A DNA stretch of 64,000 nucleotides from Caenimonas sp. SL110 (lineage in GTDB: Bacteria; Pseudomonadota; Gammaproteobacteria; Burkholderiales; Burkholderiaceae_C): contig NZ_JANU01000061.1 of NCBI RefSeq assembly GCF_001044395.1, positions 1-64,000 on the forward strand, written 5' to 3'. Below, in pieces: positions 19,401 to 29,008 of this stretch (positions within the stretch are counted from its first letter, which is position 1; the number at the start of each line of letters is the position of its first letter). The notes under the pieces are model-generated. The model worked only from the letters and a program-made list of their open reading frames with translations. It searched no databases and was not told the DNA's origin. The translations under genes and the position numbers were made by a program.

Positions 19401-20255
19401 ATGCTTCTCAACCTGACTGCGCCAACGCCGCTCGAGTACTTCGGCGCGCTGGTGCAAAGCGATGAAGATTTTCCGCTGCTCGAAACGGCAGTGAGCCTTG
19501 CGCAGGACGAATATCCCGACCTCGACGTGCAACAGGTGCTGGGCGACGTCGACCAGTTGCTCGCACGGCTCAAGCGCCGCCTGCCGGCAGACGCCGCGCC
19601 CCTGCACCGCTTGCGCATGCTCAACCAGTTCTTCTTCCAGGACCTGAGTTTCGGCGGCAACGTCAACGACTATTGCGATCCGGACAACAGCTACATCAAC
19701 GTGGTGCTGCGCACGCGCCGCGGTATCCAGATCTCGCTGGCCGTGCTCTGGATTGAACTGGCAACCGGGCTTGGCCTGAATGCGCGTGGTGTGTGCTTCC
19801 CCGGTCACTTCATGGTCAAGGTGAACCTGCCCAAGGGACAGGTGGTGATCGACCCGTTCAGCGGCCAGTCGCTTTCGCGCGAGGAACTGGCCGAGCGGCT
19901 GGAACCCTACCAGCGCCGCAGCGGCCTCGTCGACGAGTTCGAAGTGCCGCTGGGCCTGTACCTGCAGGCGGCACCGGCGCGCGACATCATCGCCCGCATG
20001 CTGCGCAACCTCAAGGAAATACACAAGGCGCAGGAAGACTGGCAGCGGCTCATCGCCGTGCAGGACCGCCTGCTCGTGCTGCTGCCGGATGCGTGGGCCG
20101 AGTTTCGCGACCGCGGCCTCGCACACGCTGAACAGGGCCATGCGGCGCTTGCAGTGACTGACCTGGAAACCTATCTCATCCATGCGCAGGATGCGCTTGA
20201 TATCGATGTGGTGGCCGAGCGGGTTGCGCAGCTTCGGCGAGAAAAATACCAGTGA
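19401..20255 (+). CDS. SirB1-family protein (transglutaminase-like fold with TPR-like tail)
   Basis: The 284-residue protein belongs to the SirB1 family: an N-terminal transglutaminase-like region (about residues 50-180, with MLNQFFFQDLSFGGNVNDYC, RRGIQISLAVLWIELA and GVCFPGHFMVKV) and a helical TPR-like tail (LKEIHKAQEDWQRLIAVQDR). The Cys in GVCFPGHF and the following His could be remnants of a catalytic pair, but the biochemical role is undefined. ATG 19401 was preferred over an in-frame GTG 9 codons earlier because it begins with the family-like MLLNLTAPTPLEYF. It is probably co-transcribed with murJ. Confidence 0.8.
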   Translation: MLLNLTAPTPLEYFGALVQSDEDFPLLETAVSLAQDEYPDLDVQQVLGDVDQLLARLKRRLPADAAPLHRLRMLNQFFFQDLSFGGNVNDYCDPDNSYINVVLRTRRGIQISLAVLWIELATGLGLNARGVCFPGHFMVKVNLPKGQVVIDPFSGQSLSREELAERLEPYQRRSGLVDEFEVPLGLYLQAAPARDIIARMLRNLKEIHKAQEDWQRLIAVQDRLLVLLPDAWAEFRDRGLAHAEQGHAALAVTDLETYLIHAQDALDIDVVAERVAQLRREKYQ

Positions 20256-20257
20256 CC

Positions 20258-21112
20258 CTAGCGCTTGAGGAACCGGGGCACGCCCAGGCTCTCAGCCACG
20301 CGGGTCAGCGTCGGAACGCCGGGGTTCGACTGCGTCGCCGCAGGCCTGCTCGCTGACAGCACGCTCAGGCGCGAGCCATGAATCAGTGACTCCTGCGCGG
20401 GCATCAGGCTGTCCGGCCGCGAGTTGCCAATGCGCGTGGCTGCGACGGCATCGGTGTCGCCATCGTTGGCCGCTTGCGCAGGCTGCAATATGGGACGCAT
20501 CCAATCCAGAATCGGTTCCCATTGAGCCAGGTCTATTTGCGACTGGCCGGGCGGCAGGTCAAAGATCGTCAGGCCGCGTTCGAGGCTTCGCACATAGAGC
20601 TGAGTTTCGCGCAACGCGCCGGCAAACGGGATGCCAAGACCGGCGGACCAGTCGCGCAGAACCTCGGCTGCACGCGTGCGTCCATCGATTCGCATCCCCA
20701 CGACAGCAAGACGGCAGCGTCCATTGGCGATACGCGGCAGGGCCATGAGTTCTGCGTGGCAGGCAGCGGCCGATTCACGATCGAACAGCGATGAACACAC
20801 GGGCATCACGATCGCATCTGCAAACATCACGATGCGCGCGAGCTCGAAGCCGTGAATGCCGCCGGGTGTGTCCAGCACCACATGCGAGATGCCGGTAGGC
20901 ACCCGCAGCATGTTCTTCTGGTCCAGCGCCCAAGGTGCGATGTGGGGAAGGTCAGCGTGGCGTCGACGAAGCCAGTTGCGGCTCGATTGCTGGCGGTCCA
21001 CATCCCCCAGCATGACCTTGTGCCCCTGCAGCGCGCACCAGGCCGCCACATGCGCTGCAAAGGTGCTCTTGCCGCTGCCACCCTTGCGGTTGACGACTGC
21101 GATGACGGGCAT
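20258..21112 (-). CDS. ParA-like P-loop ATPase with extended C-terminus
   Basis: This 284-residue protein has the deviant Walker A motif VNRKGGSGKST (residues ~7-17) and VVLDTPGGIHGFE in the switch region, placing it in the ParA/MipZ/Soj group of dimerising ATPases that position DNA or protein cargo. No ParB gene or centromere-like repeat is adjacent, so it is an orphan member. The last ~70 residues (from LQPAQAAND on) are low complexity and rich in Ser, Ala and Pro, which is not part of the ATPase fold. It is tail to tail with the SirB1-type gene (2-base gap). Confidence 0.8.
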   Translation of the reverse strand: MPVIAVVNRKGGSGKSTFAAHVAAWCALQGHKVMLGDVDRQQSSRNWLRRRHADLPHIAPWALDQKNMLRVPTGISHVVLDTPGGIHGFELARIVMFADAIVMPVCSSLFDRESAAACHAELMALPRIANGRCRLAVVGMRIDGRTRAAEVLRDWSAGLGIPFAGALRETQLYVRSLERGLTIFDLPPGQSQIDLAQWEPILDWMRPILQPAQAANDGDTDAVAATRIGNSRPDSLMPAQESLIHGSRLSVLSASRPAATQSNPGVPTLTRVAESLGVPRFLKR

Positions 21113-21236
21113 GTGAACTGGCCTTCCAGGAGATTCCGGAAGACACAGTCTGGTACAGAAGCGCGCCGCCGTCCAGCCTTCAAGCGCTGGCGCGGGTCAG
21201 GCGCTAGGGGTTTTGTAGCAACTACGCGTCAGCGGC

Positions 21237-22268
<1,032 letters not shown>

Positions 22269-22279
22269 GTGTAGCCCGA

Positions 22280-22285
22280 TAGAAT
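22280..22285 (+). promoter_or_regulatory. Candidate perM -10 box (TAGAAT)
   Basis: TAGAAT lies 22 bases before the perM start codon within the 39-base divergent gap with purM. The -35 region would fall inside the start of purM (weak TTGCAG, 15-base spacing). It is a tentative call. Confidence 0.35.
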
Positions 22286-22307
22286 TTGCTTCACATTTTA
22301 GGGCCTC

Positions 22308-23378
22308 ATGCAATTCACCCCCAGCCAGCAACGCGCCGCCGCCTGGGCCTCGATCGCGATCCTTGCGTTCGCGGCCCTGTACCTCCTGGGGCGTGTGCTG
22401 GCACCTTTTGTGGTGGCCGCCGTGCTGGCCTATGCGCTGACGCCGCTCGTGGACAGGCTCGACGACCTGGGCCACGGACGCATGCCGCGGGTCATTGCCG
22501 TGGTCATCGTGGAGCTGCTGCTGATCCTTGCGCTGTTTTGCCTGGTCCTGCTGGTCATTCCGATCGTCGTGAAGGAAGTGCCGCTGATGCGCGAGCAGTT
22601 GCCGCTGGTGTTCGACAAGCTCGACACATCGCTGCGCCCCTGGCTGCTGCAGTTCGGCATCAACGTGTCGCTGGACCTGGCCAGCCTGAAGGCGCTGGTG
22701 CTCAAGTACCTGAGCGCCAACTACGAGGACACGGTCGCATCGGTGTTTTCATCGCTTCGCCTGGGCGGCGGCGTTGCAGTGACTGTCATCGGTTACGCCG
22801 TGCTGATTCCGGTGGCGCTTTTCTACCTGCTCCTGGACTGGAAACAGTTTGTCGTTCGCCTGCTCGAGTTCGTGCCGCCGCGAGCCCGACCCGCCTACGA
22901 CAGCTTCACGTCCGAGGCTGACGAGGTGCTGGGCCAGTACCTTCGCGGCCAGTTGCTGGTGATGATGACGATGGCCGTGTTCTACGGCTGCGGCCTGGCG
23001 CTCTTCGGCCTGGACCTGGCGCTGCCGATCGGCGTGTTCACGGGCCTGGCGATGTTTGTGCCTTATGTGGGCTTTGGCATAGGCCTGGTCCTGGCCGTGG
23101 TCGCGGGGCTGCTGCAATTCGCGTCGATCAAGGCGCTGGTGATGGTGGCTGCGGTCTACGGCACCGGCCAGATCTTCGAAGGCTTCTACCTGACGCCGCG
23201 CCTGGTGGGCGAGCGCATCGGCCTGCACCCGCTGGCCGTTATCTTTGCGCTGCTCGCGTTCGGGCAGGTGTTCGGCTTTGTCGGCGTGCTGGTTGCGCTG
23301 CCGGCCAGCGCAGTCCTGCTGGTGGCGATCCGCCGGCTGCGCGCCGGCTACCTGGCCAGCAAGCTCTATCACGGATGA
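22308..23378 (+). CDS. perM: AI-2E family transporter (PerM)
   Basis: The 356-residue integral membrane protein belongs to the AI-2E/PerM family: N-terminal helices ([20 protein letters not shown], then [19 protein letters not shown]), a periplasmic or amphipathic middle part, and C-terminal hydrophobic segments including [20 protein letters not shown] and [20 protein letters not shown]. Family members have been linked to autoinducer-2 export or to ion exchange, but the substrate differs or is unknown. The stop codon overlaps the hda start (ATGA), so perM and hda are coupled. Confidence 0.88.
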   Translation: MQFTPSQQRAAAWASIAILAFAALYLLGRVLAPFVVAAVLAYALTPLVDRLDDLGHGRMPRVIAVVIVELLLILALFCLVLLVIPIVVKEVPLMREQLPLVFDKLDTSLRPWLLQFGINVSLDLASLKALVLKYLSANYEDTVASVFSSLRLGGGVAVTVIGYAVLIPVALFYLLLDWKQFVVRLLEFVPPRARPAYDSFTSEADEVLGQYLRGQLLVMMTMAVFYGCGLALFGLDLALPIGVFTGLAMFVPYVGFGIGLVLAVVAGLLQFASIKALVMVAAVYGTGQIFEGFYLTPRLVGERIGLHPLAVIFALLAFGQVFGFVGVLVALPASAVLLVAIRRLRAGYLASKLYHG

Positions 23379-24052
23379 TGAAACAGATCGCCCTGGACAT
23401 CGGCCTCGCGCGTGCGCCCACGCTCGAGAGCTTTTTTGCCGGACCGAATGACGCGGCGCTGCGGCATCTGCAGTTGTGGGTGGGCAGTCCCACCCGGTCA
23501 CCCGTGCCGACCTACCTGTGGGGCGAAGCTGCCAGCGGCAAGACGCACTTGCTGCAGGCCGTGCAGGAGTCACTCAGGCAGCAGGGCGCTCGCGCCGGCT
23601 GGCTCGATCCTTCGATGCTGGAGCCGCCCGAGTTCGACGAGCGATGGGCCGTCGTGCTGATGGACGACGTCCATCTCTACACGGCCGTGCAGCAGCATGC
23701 GGCCTTCAACTGGTTCGTCAATGCGCAGTCCTTGCAGCGCGGCGTACTGGCCGCAGGTGCACTGCCGCCGGCTGACCTGAAGCTGCGCGAAGACTTGCGC
23801 ACGCGATTGGGATGGGGCCATGTCTTCCAGCTGAGCGTGCTGAGCGAGCCCGAGCGACGCTCGGTGCTGAGGCAGGCGGCAGACGAGCGCGGCGTGTTCC
23901 TGGGCGACGAGGTGATGGACTTCATGCTCACGCGCTTTTCGCGTGACCTCGGCAGCCTGATGCAGCTGCTCGAGCAGCTCGATGGCTATGCCTTGCAGAC
24001 CAAGCGCGCGATCACCATTCCCCTCATCAAGGCGATGCTGGAGAGCGAGTGA
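23375..24052 (+). CDS. hda: DnaA regulatory inactivator Hda
   Basis: Hda is an AAA+ protein that, with the DNA-loaded sliding clamp, promotes hydrolysis of ATP bound to DnaA and so prevents re-initiation. The 225-residue protein starts [10 protein letters not shown], which resembles a clamp-binding motif. It has Walker A WGEAASGKTHLL (about residue 50), Walker B VVLMDDVHLY (about 90) and no DnaA DNA-binding domain. It overlaps perM by 4 bases and, tail to tail, overlaps the kinase gene on the other strand by 26 bases. Confidence 0.9.
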   Translation: MMKQIALDIGLARAPTLESFFAGPNDAALRHLQLWVGSPTRSPVPTYLWGEAASGKTHLLQAVQESLRQQGARAGWLDPSMLEPPEFDERWAVVLMDDVHLYTAVQQHAAFNWFVNAQSLQRGVLAAGALPPADLKLREDLRTRLGWGHVFQLSVLSEPERRSVLRQAADERGVFLGDEVMDFMLTRFSRDLGSLMQLLEQLDGYALQTKRAITIPLIKAMLESE

Positions 24053-26246
24053 GCGCATGGACCAGCGCGATCAGCGCAGCCGGATCGACCGGCTTGTGCA
24101 GGACCGGATATCCGTAGACCCTGGCCTGGTCTGCGCACTCGGCTGACGTGTCGCCGGTCAGAAGCATTGCCGGCACCTTGCCGCCCGACTCGCGTGATGC
24201 GGCATGAATCGCATCCAGCCCTGACTCGCCATTGCGCAGCTGGTAGTCCGACACGATGAGCGCCAGGCCGCCAATGTCACGTGCGTTCGCCGCTGCCGTG
24301 CAGGCAGAGTCAACCGTGTCGGCGACCACGGCTGCAAAGCCCAGCTCCTGGAGCAGGCGCTGCGTGGCCTGCGTGAGCTGCGGGTCGTCGTCGATGACCA
24401 GCACCCGCCCCTGTGCGCGGGGGGCAATTTCCAGGGCGTTCGCATCAGGCTCCGGCGTGAGCGTCATCGCAACGGGCAAGGTCACCGAAAAAACCGATCC
24501 ACGCCCTGGCGACGACCGTACGGCGATCGAGGTGCCCAGCAGGTGCGCCGACCTTTGCGCGATCGCCAGGCCCAGCCCCATGCCGCGCTCGCGTTCACGC
24601 CTCACATTGGCTACCTGGTAGAACTCACCGAAGATGCGGTCCTGCTCGTCCGGCGCGATGCCGATGCCGGTGTCGAGCACCTGGATTTCCACCAGGGCGC
24701 CCCTGCGCCGGCGGCACCCGATGAGAATGCGCCCCTTGTTCGTGTATCGCAGTGCGTTGGCCACCAGGTTGGAAAGCACCCGCGCAAGGATGACCGGATC
24801 GACATGCAGCCAAAGGCCCTGGGGGGTGCGCGGCAGGCGCACCGTCAATCCCAGGCCCTTTTGCTGTGCGGGGCCGGCGAATGCGCTGTGCAGCTCGGCG
24901 AGCAACACCGACACGTCCACCGGGCGAGGCTCGACGCTGACCGTGCCGCTGTCCAGGCCCGACAGGTCGAACAGGCCATTGAGCAGGCGCCCCAGGCCTT
25001 GCAGGGCCAGCTGCAGGCGGCTTGCAACCTGGGCCACTTCTTCGCCTGACAGCTGGGGCTTGCGCGCCATCGCCTGCAGCGTTGCGGTGAACAGGCCCAG
25101 CGCCTGCACCGGCTGGCGCAAGTCGTGGCTGGCGGCCGCCAGGAACTGCGATTTGGCGCGGCTGGCCGCCTCGGCCTTGTCGCGCGCCGAGCGCAGTTGC
25201 GCGTCTCCAATCAGCCTTCGCATGCGGCGGCGCAGGACAGCCCACGAAAACAAGGCGAGCAGGACACTGGCTGCGGCACCGACGCCTGCGACGAGTTGCA
25301 GCTTGCTGGTCGCGATCGGTGTGGTGAAGTTCGGAAGCGATTGGGCCGTCACGATCCACGAGTAGCCACCCACCTGCACGCGCTGCGAAGAGAACAGCAG
25401 CTTCACAGCCGATTCGCCACCGACGCGATCGGCCAGTGAGTCCTGCACGCCTTCATCGCCCTGACCGACGCCGGCGTCATACACCTCGATGGCGATGTTG
25501 GGACGCTCGCCCAGGATGTTGCTCAGCAGGCCGTCCATGCTGAAGGCCGCGTAGATCCAGCCCGTGATCGCGCGCCTGCGCTCCTCGACGGTTGCCGGTG
25601 GCTTGCCTGCGCCATAGACCGGCAGGTACATGCGATAGCCGGCCTGGACCTGCTCGGCGTTTTCTTCGGGCAGCTTGATCTTGTTGGAGATGGCGATGCT
25701 GGCGCTGTCGCGTGCCGCATCCATCGCGTGCTTGCGCGAGGGCTCGGCGTAGTAGTCGGTTCCCAGCGTGCTGAGCAGGCTGGAGCCTGAAGGCTCGAAG
25801 TAGAGCGCGGACGTGACTTCGGGCCTGTCGCCCGCCGGTGAAATCGAATAGGCCGGATAACCCTGTGTGCGGACGTTGCGCTCGTGCCGCGCGCGCTCGC
25901 CGGCCGGTATCCGCAGCGAGTAGCCCATGCCCTGCAGGCCGGTATGCGTCTGGATTCGAAGGCTCGCGACAAACGCCTGGAAGTCGCCGCGCTCGACCCG
26001 TGGCGATGAGGCAAAGAGGCCGTGCGTTGCATGCAGTGCCTGCTCGTACGCCAGCATGCGTTCGCGAAAAAGCCCGACGGTCTCACGCACGCGCGTGTCG
26101 AATTCGTCCTTGAGCGCGCGTTCGATTTCGCGTCGTTCGCGGTCCCAGAGGTGGTAGGACACGGCGCCTGCGGCCACCAGCACCAGCACCGGCAGCACAA
26201 GACTGGCGAGCCGCGCCCGTCGCCATTGGGTGGGTGAAAACGTCAT
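24027..26246 (-). CDS. CHASE-domain hybrid sensor histidine kinase with receiver
   Basis: The 739-residue membrane kinase contains, in order: a first membrane helix (~13-32), a periplasmic CHASE domain (~70-260, with GLQGMGYSLRIPAGER and GYPAYSISPAGDRPE), a second helix (~310-332), a HisKA box with the phospho-His in AASHDLRQPVQALG, an ATPase domain (NLVANALRYTNKG, LDTGIGIAPDEQDRIF, GMGLGLAIAQR), and a C-terminal receiver (VLVIDDDPQLTQATQ with LIVSDYQLRNGESG). Its start codon overlaps the stop of an ABC-type solute-binding protein gene by one base (TGATG), so the two are coupled. The divergent NarL-type regulator at 27591 is a likely partner, and the binding protein is a plausible ligand-sensing co-receptor. 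Confidence 0.92.
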   Translation of the reverse strand: MTFSPTQWRRARLASLVLPVLVLVAAGAVSYHLWDRERREIERALKDEFDTRVRETVGLFRERMLAYEQALHATHGLFASSPRVERGDFQAFVASLRIQTHTGLQGMGYSLRIPAGERARHERNVRTQGYPAYSISPAGDRPEVTSALYFEPSGSSLLSTLGTDYYAEPSRKHAMDAARDSASIAISNKIKLPEENAEQVQAGYRMYLPVYGAGKPPATVEERRRAITGWIYAAFSMDGLLSNILGERPNIAIEVYDAGVGQGDEGVQDSLADRVGGESAVKLLFSSQRVQVGGYSWIVTAQSLPNFTTPIATSKLQLVAGVGAAASVLLALFSWAVLRRRMRRLIGDAQLRSARDKAEAASRAKSQFLAAASHDLRQPVQALGLFTATLQAMARKPQLSGEEVAQVASRLQLALQGLGRLLNGLFDLSGLDSGTVSVEPRPVDVSVLLAELHSAFAGPAQQKGLGLTVRLPRTPQGLWLHVDPVILARVLSNLVANALRYTNKGRILIGCRRRRGALVEIQVLDTGIGIAPDEQDRIFGEFYQVANVRRERERGMGLGLAIAQRSAHLLGTSIAVRSSPGRGSVFSVTLPVAMTLTPEPDANALEIAPRAQGRVLVIDDDPQLTQATQRLLQELGFAAVVADTVDSACTAAANARDIGGLALIVSDYQLRNGESGLDAIHAASRESGGKVPAMLLTGDTSAECADQARVYGYPVLHKPVDPAALIALVHALTRSPASP

Positions 26247-27538
26247 CAGCGCTGGTAGGGCAACAGGATTCGCATGGCTTCCACCTGTGCATCTCGCATC
26301 GCCTGCTGCGGCGTCTTGGCGCCCGTGAGCGCCGCGGCCAGGCCCGCATTCAAGGCGTGGGTGACACGCTGGTTTTCGTGCGTGGAGAGCTCGGCCACTG
26401 CGTGCGTCAACTGGTCACGCGCGACAGCCGCCTGGGGAAACGAGGCGAGGTGCTCCTTCATCTGCGAGGTCTCCCACGCCTTCGGGCTGACAGCGATGTA
26501 GCCTGAATCGATGCTCCAGGACGCGGTGCGTTCCGGTGCCACCATCCAGCGAATGAACGTGAGCGCGGCCTGCCGCTGCGCAGGCGGGCTCTTCTTGAAC
26601 AGGTAGAAGTTGCCTCCACCCGTGGGCGAGCCGCGCCGGCGGTGGGCCGGAAGCATGCCGACGCCCATCTCGAAGTCCGCCGTGTCGCGCAGGTTGGCCA
26701 GGTTGCCACTGGAAGTCCAGATCATTGCGGCCTTGCCGTCGACAAACTGGGCCGGCGTGGCGCCCCATTCGACGACGCCTGCAGGGTTGACCTTGTGCTG
26801 GCGCGACAGGTCCACCCAGTACGCCAGCGCATCGACCACCGCCGGACTGTCGAAGTACGTCCTCGTGCCATTGGCATTCATCAGCTCGCCGCCGTTGGCC
26901 GTGACGAGGCCCTGGAACATCCAGTACGAAAAACCCGACGACGGAATCTGCAGGCCCCATCGCCTGACCTTGCCCGACGCGTCGCGCTGGGTGAGCTGCT
27001 GCGCGAACCGGGTCATCTCGCTCCAGGATTGCGGGGGCCTGTCGGGGTCCAGGCCGGCTTCGCGAAACATCTCCTTGTTCCAGTACAGCAAGATCGTGGA
27101 CCGCTGGAACGGAATGCCCCATGTCTTGCCGGCTGCACGGCTGTTGGCCATGAGGGCGGGATAGAAGTCCTGCAGCCAGGACCTGTCGGCAGGCGCCAGC
27201 AGGTCATCGAAAGGCACGATCGCGTCGGCGTCGATCAGCGTGTACATGTCCACCGCGAAAAGCACCGCCAGGTCCGGCGGGTTGCCGCTTTTGTGGGCGG
27301 TGAGCGTCTTGGCAATCGAGTCGCGATAGGTGCCGGTGTAGATGGGTTTGACCTTGATGCCGGGATGCTCGCGCTCGAATTCCTGGACCAGCCTTGCCAG
27401 CGTTTTGGTGACGGGGCCACCCACCGCAATCGGGTAATAGAACGAGATGGTCGTTGCTTGCGCCTGCACGGCCGCAGAGGCGAGCATCGCGATTGCAATG
27501 AGGCAAGCCTGAAAGAAGGCCCGGAAATAAACCGCCAT
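26246..27538 (-). CDS. ABC-type extracellular solute-binding protein without transporter genes
   Basis: This 430-residue periplasmic protein has a signal peptide (MAVYFRAFFQACLIAIAMLA, cleavage near VQAQA) followed by a family 1 sugar/glycerol-phosphate type binding protein: ITISFYYPIAVGGPVTKTLA-like start, FEREHPGIKVKPIYTGTY, WGIPFQRSTILLYWNKEMF, FIRWMVAPERTASW. It resembles UgpB-like proteins, which bind glycerol-phosphate derivatives or oligosaccharides. No permease or ATPase gene is adjacent. Instead it is coupled to a sensor kinase gene, suggesting it senses rather than transports its ligand. The start is an ATG at 27538, 52 bases from the divergent regulator. Confidence 0.88.
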   Translation of the reverse strand: MAVYFRAFFQACLIAIAMLASAAVQAQATTISFYYPIAVGGPVTKTLARLVQEFEREHPGIKVKPIYTGTYRDSIAKTLTAHKSGNPPDLAVLFAVDMYTLIDADAIVPFDDLLAPADRSWLQDFYPALMANSRAAGKTWGIPFQRSTILLYWNKEMFREAGLDPDRPPQSWSEMTRFAQQLTQRDASGKVRRWGLQIPSSGFSYWMFQGLVTANGGELMNANGTRTYFDSPAVVDALAYWVDLSRQHKVNPAGVVEWGATPAQFVDGKAAMIWTSSGNLANLRDTADFEMGVGMLPAHRRRGSPTGGGNFYLFKKSPPAQRQAALTFIRWMVAPERTASWSIDSGYIAVSPKAWETSQMKEHLASFPQAAVARDQLTHAVAELSTHENQRVTHALNAGLAAALTGAKTPQQAMRDAQVEAMRILLPYQR

Positions 27539-27590
27539 GAACCGGAATCAGCCAGCAGATGAGTTGGCGCTAGTATGCACAGACGCCGTT

Positions 27591-28226
27591 ATGCAAGTCA
27601 CCACCCGTATCGTCCTGGCAGAAGACCACGTGCTCGTGCGCGAGGGCCTGAAGATGCTGCTGTCCACCCAGCCAGGGCTGGAGGTCGTGGCAGAGACGGG
27701 CGATGGCCGCGAGGTCCAGGCGCTGGTTGGTTCGACCGGCGCGGGGCTTCTTGTGCTCGACCTGGGCCTGCCGGGACTGCATGGCGTTGAAGTGGCCGGT
27801 GCGGTGAAGGCCGCCTTCGGTGATGCCGTGAAGGTGCTGGTGCTGACCGGTGACCTGACGCCCGGCTCGGTGCGCCAGGCGCTGGCTGCCGGCGCACACG
27901 GTTATGTTCACAAGAGCGAAGACACGGCTGACCTGGTCGCTGCGGTCGAGGCCGTGCTGGCAGGGCGGCAATACGTGAGCCGCCGCATCGCGCAGGTGTT
28001 TCGGCCCGCGCGAGCCGCGGGCGGGCATCAGGCGACGCCGCGCGAGCAGGAAATCATGTCGCTGGTGGCGCGTGGGCTTTCCAATCGCGAGATCGCCGAG
28101 TTGCTGGACCTGAGCGTGGCCACGGTGCGAACCCATCGCCAGAACTTCATGGAAAAGTTCGAACTGCGCAATGCAGCGGAGATCACCGCTTACGCGGTCC
28201 AGCAGGGTTACTACAGCCCGGGCTAG
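27591..28226 (+). CDS. NarL/FixJ-type response regulator
   Basis: The 211-residue regulator has a receiver domain (IVLAEDHVLVREGLKMLL, with the phospho-Asp in LLVLDLGLPGLHG) and a LuxR-type helix-turn-helix at the C-terminus (TPREQEIMSLVARGLSNREI, then AELLDLSVATVRTHRQN). The ATG at 27591 starts directly before the receiver; the frame is open 18 codons further, but that would overlap the divergent binding-protein gene. With that gene and the CHASE kinase it makes a three-component sensory locus. Confidence 0.9.
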   Translation: MQVTTRIVLAEDHVLVREGLKMLLSTQPGLEVVAETGDGREVQALVGSTGAGLLVLDLGLPGLHGVEVAGAVKAAFGDAVKVLVLTGDLTPGSVRQALAAGAHGYVHKSEDTADLVAAVEAVLAGRQYVSRRIAQVFRPARAAGGHQATPREQEIMSLVARGLSNREIAELLDLSVATVRTHRQNFMEKFELRNAAEITAYAVQQGYYSPG

Positions 28227-28321
28227 CGTCGAATCGATTGCCTGCCTGATGCGGCCCGACTTTGGCGGGCCCGTGCATGCCTTGGGCGGGCAATGGCGCC
28301 AGCCTCCTAGAATCGGGGGCC

Positions 28322-29008
28322 ATGGGCCTTCCAAAAACAAGAGTTTCCCTTTTCGACCTCGACCACACGCTGCTGCCCATCGACTCGGACTATTCCTGGG
28401 GCGTCTTCACCCAGACCATCGGCTGGACCGACCCGGTGGAGTTCAAGCGCCGCAACGACGAGTTCTTCGAGCAGTACAAGGCCGGAACGCTCGACATCCA
28501 CGACTACGTGCGCTTTGCCGTTGAAGCGGTGCGCCTGCGCGGCCCTGAGCAGGCGCAGGCGGCGCATGCGCAATTCATGGCGACCGTGATCGGGCCCGAG
28601 ATCCGCGAGGAAGCTGTTTCACTGGTTCGCCAGCACCAGCAGGCCGGCGATCATGTGGTGATCGTCACTGCCACCAATGAATTCGTCACGCGGCCCATTG
28701 CAAATGCCCTGGGCGTGCAGGAACTCATCGCCGTTGAACTGGCGCGTGGCGACGACGGCTGGATCAACGGCGAAATCCTGGGCATTCCATCGGCGCGCGA
28801 AGGCAAGGTCGCCCGGGTGGAACAATGGCTGGCCGGACATGGATGGGCGTGGGACAGCGCGCAGACCACGTTTTATTCGGACTCCTTCAACGATATCGCG
28901 CTTCTGGAGAAGGTGGACCACCCGGTGGCCACCAACCCGGATGAGCGGTTGCGCCGCGTTGCCACTGAGCGTGGCTGGCGCATACTGGACCTCTTTCACA
29001 AAAAATGA
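28322..29008 (+). CDS. HAD-IB family phosphatase (SerB-like)
   Basis: The 228-residue protein is a haloacid dehalogenase-type hydrolase with the catalytic motif LFDLDHTLLPID (first Asp nucleophile, residues ~10-21), motif II in HVVIVTATNEFVT and motif III/IV in TTFYSDSFNDIALLEKVDHP. The group includes phosphoserine phosphatases and CicA-type proteins, but the substrate cannot be assigned. It sits upstream of pcnB with a 4-base overlap. ATG 28322 gives the family start; the frame extends 20 codons further without similarity. Confidence 0.85.
   Translation: MGLPKTRVSLFDLDHTLLPIDSDYSWGVFTQTIGWTDPVEFKRRNDEFFEQYKAGTLDIHDYVRFAVEAVRLRGPEQAQAAHAQFMATVIGPEIREEAVSLVRQHQQAGDHVVIVTATNEFVTRPIANALGVQELIAVELARGDDGWINGEILGIPSAREGKVARVEQWLAGHGWAWDSAQTTFYSDSFNDIALLEKVDHPVATNPDERLRRVATERGWRILDLFHKK

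Noticed and set aside
17834..19666. Minus-strand open frame of about 610 codons opposite murJ
   Set aside because: His/Gln/Arg-rich composition typical of a shadow frame; murJ on the plus strand is unmistakable.
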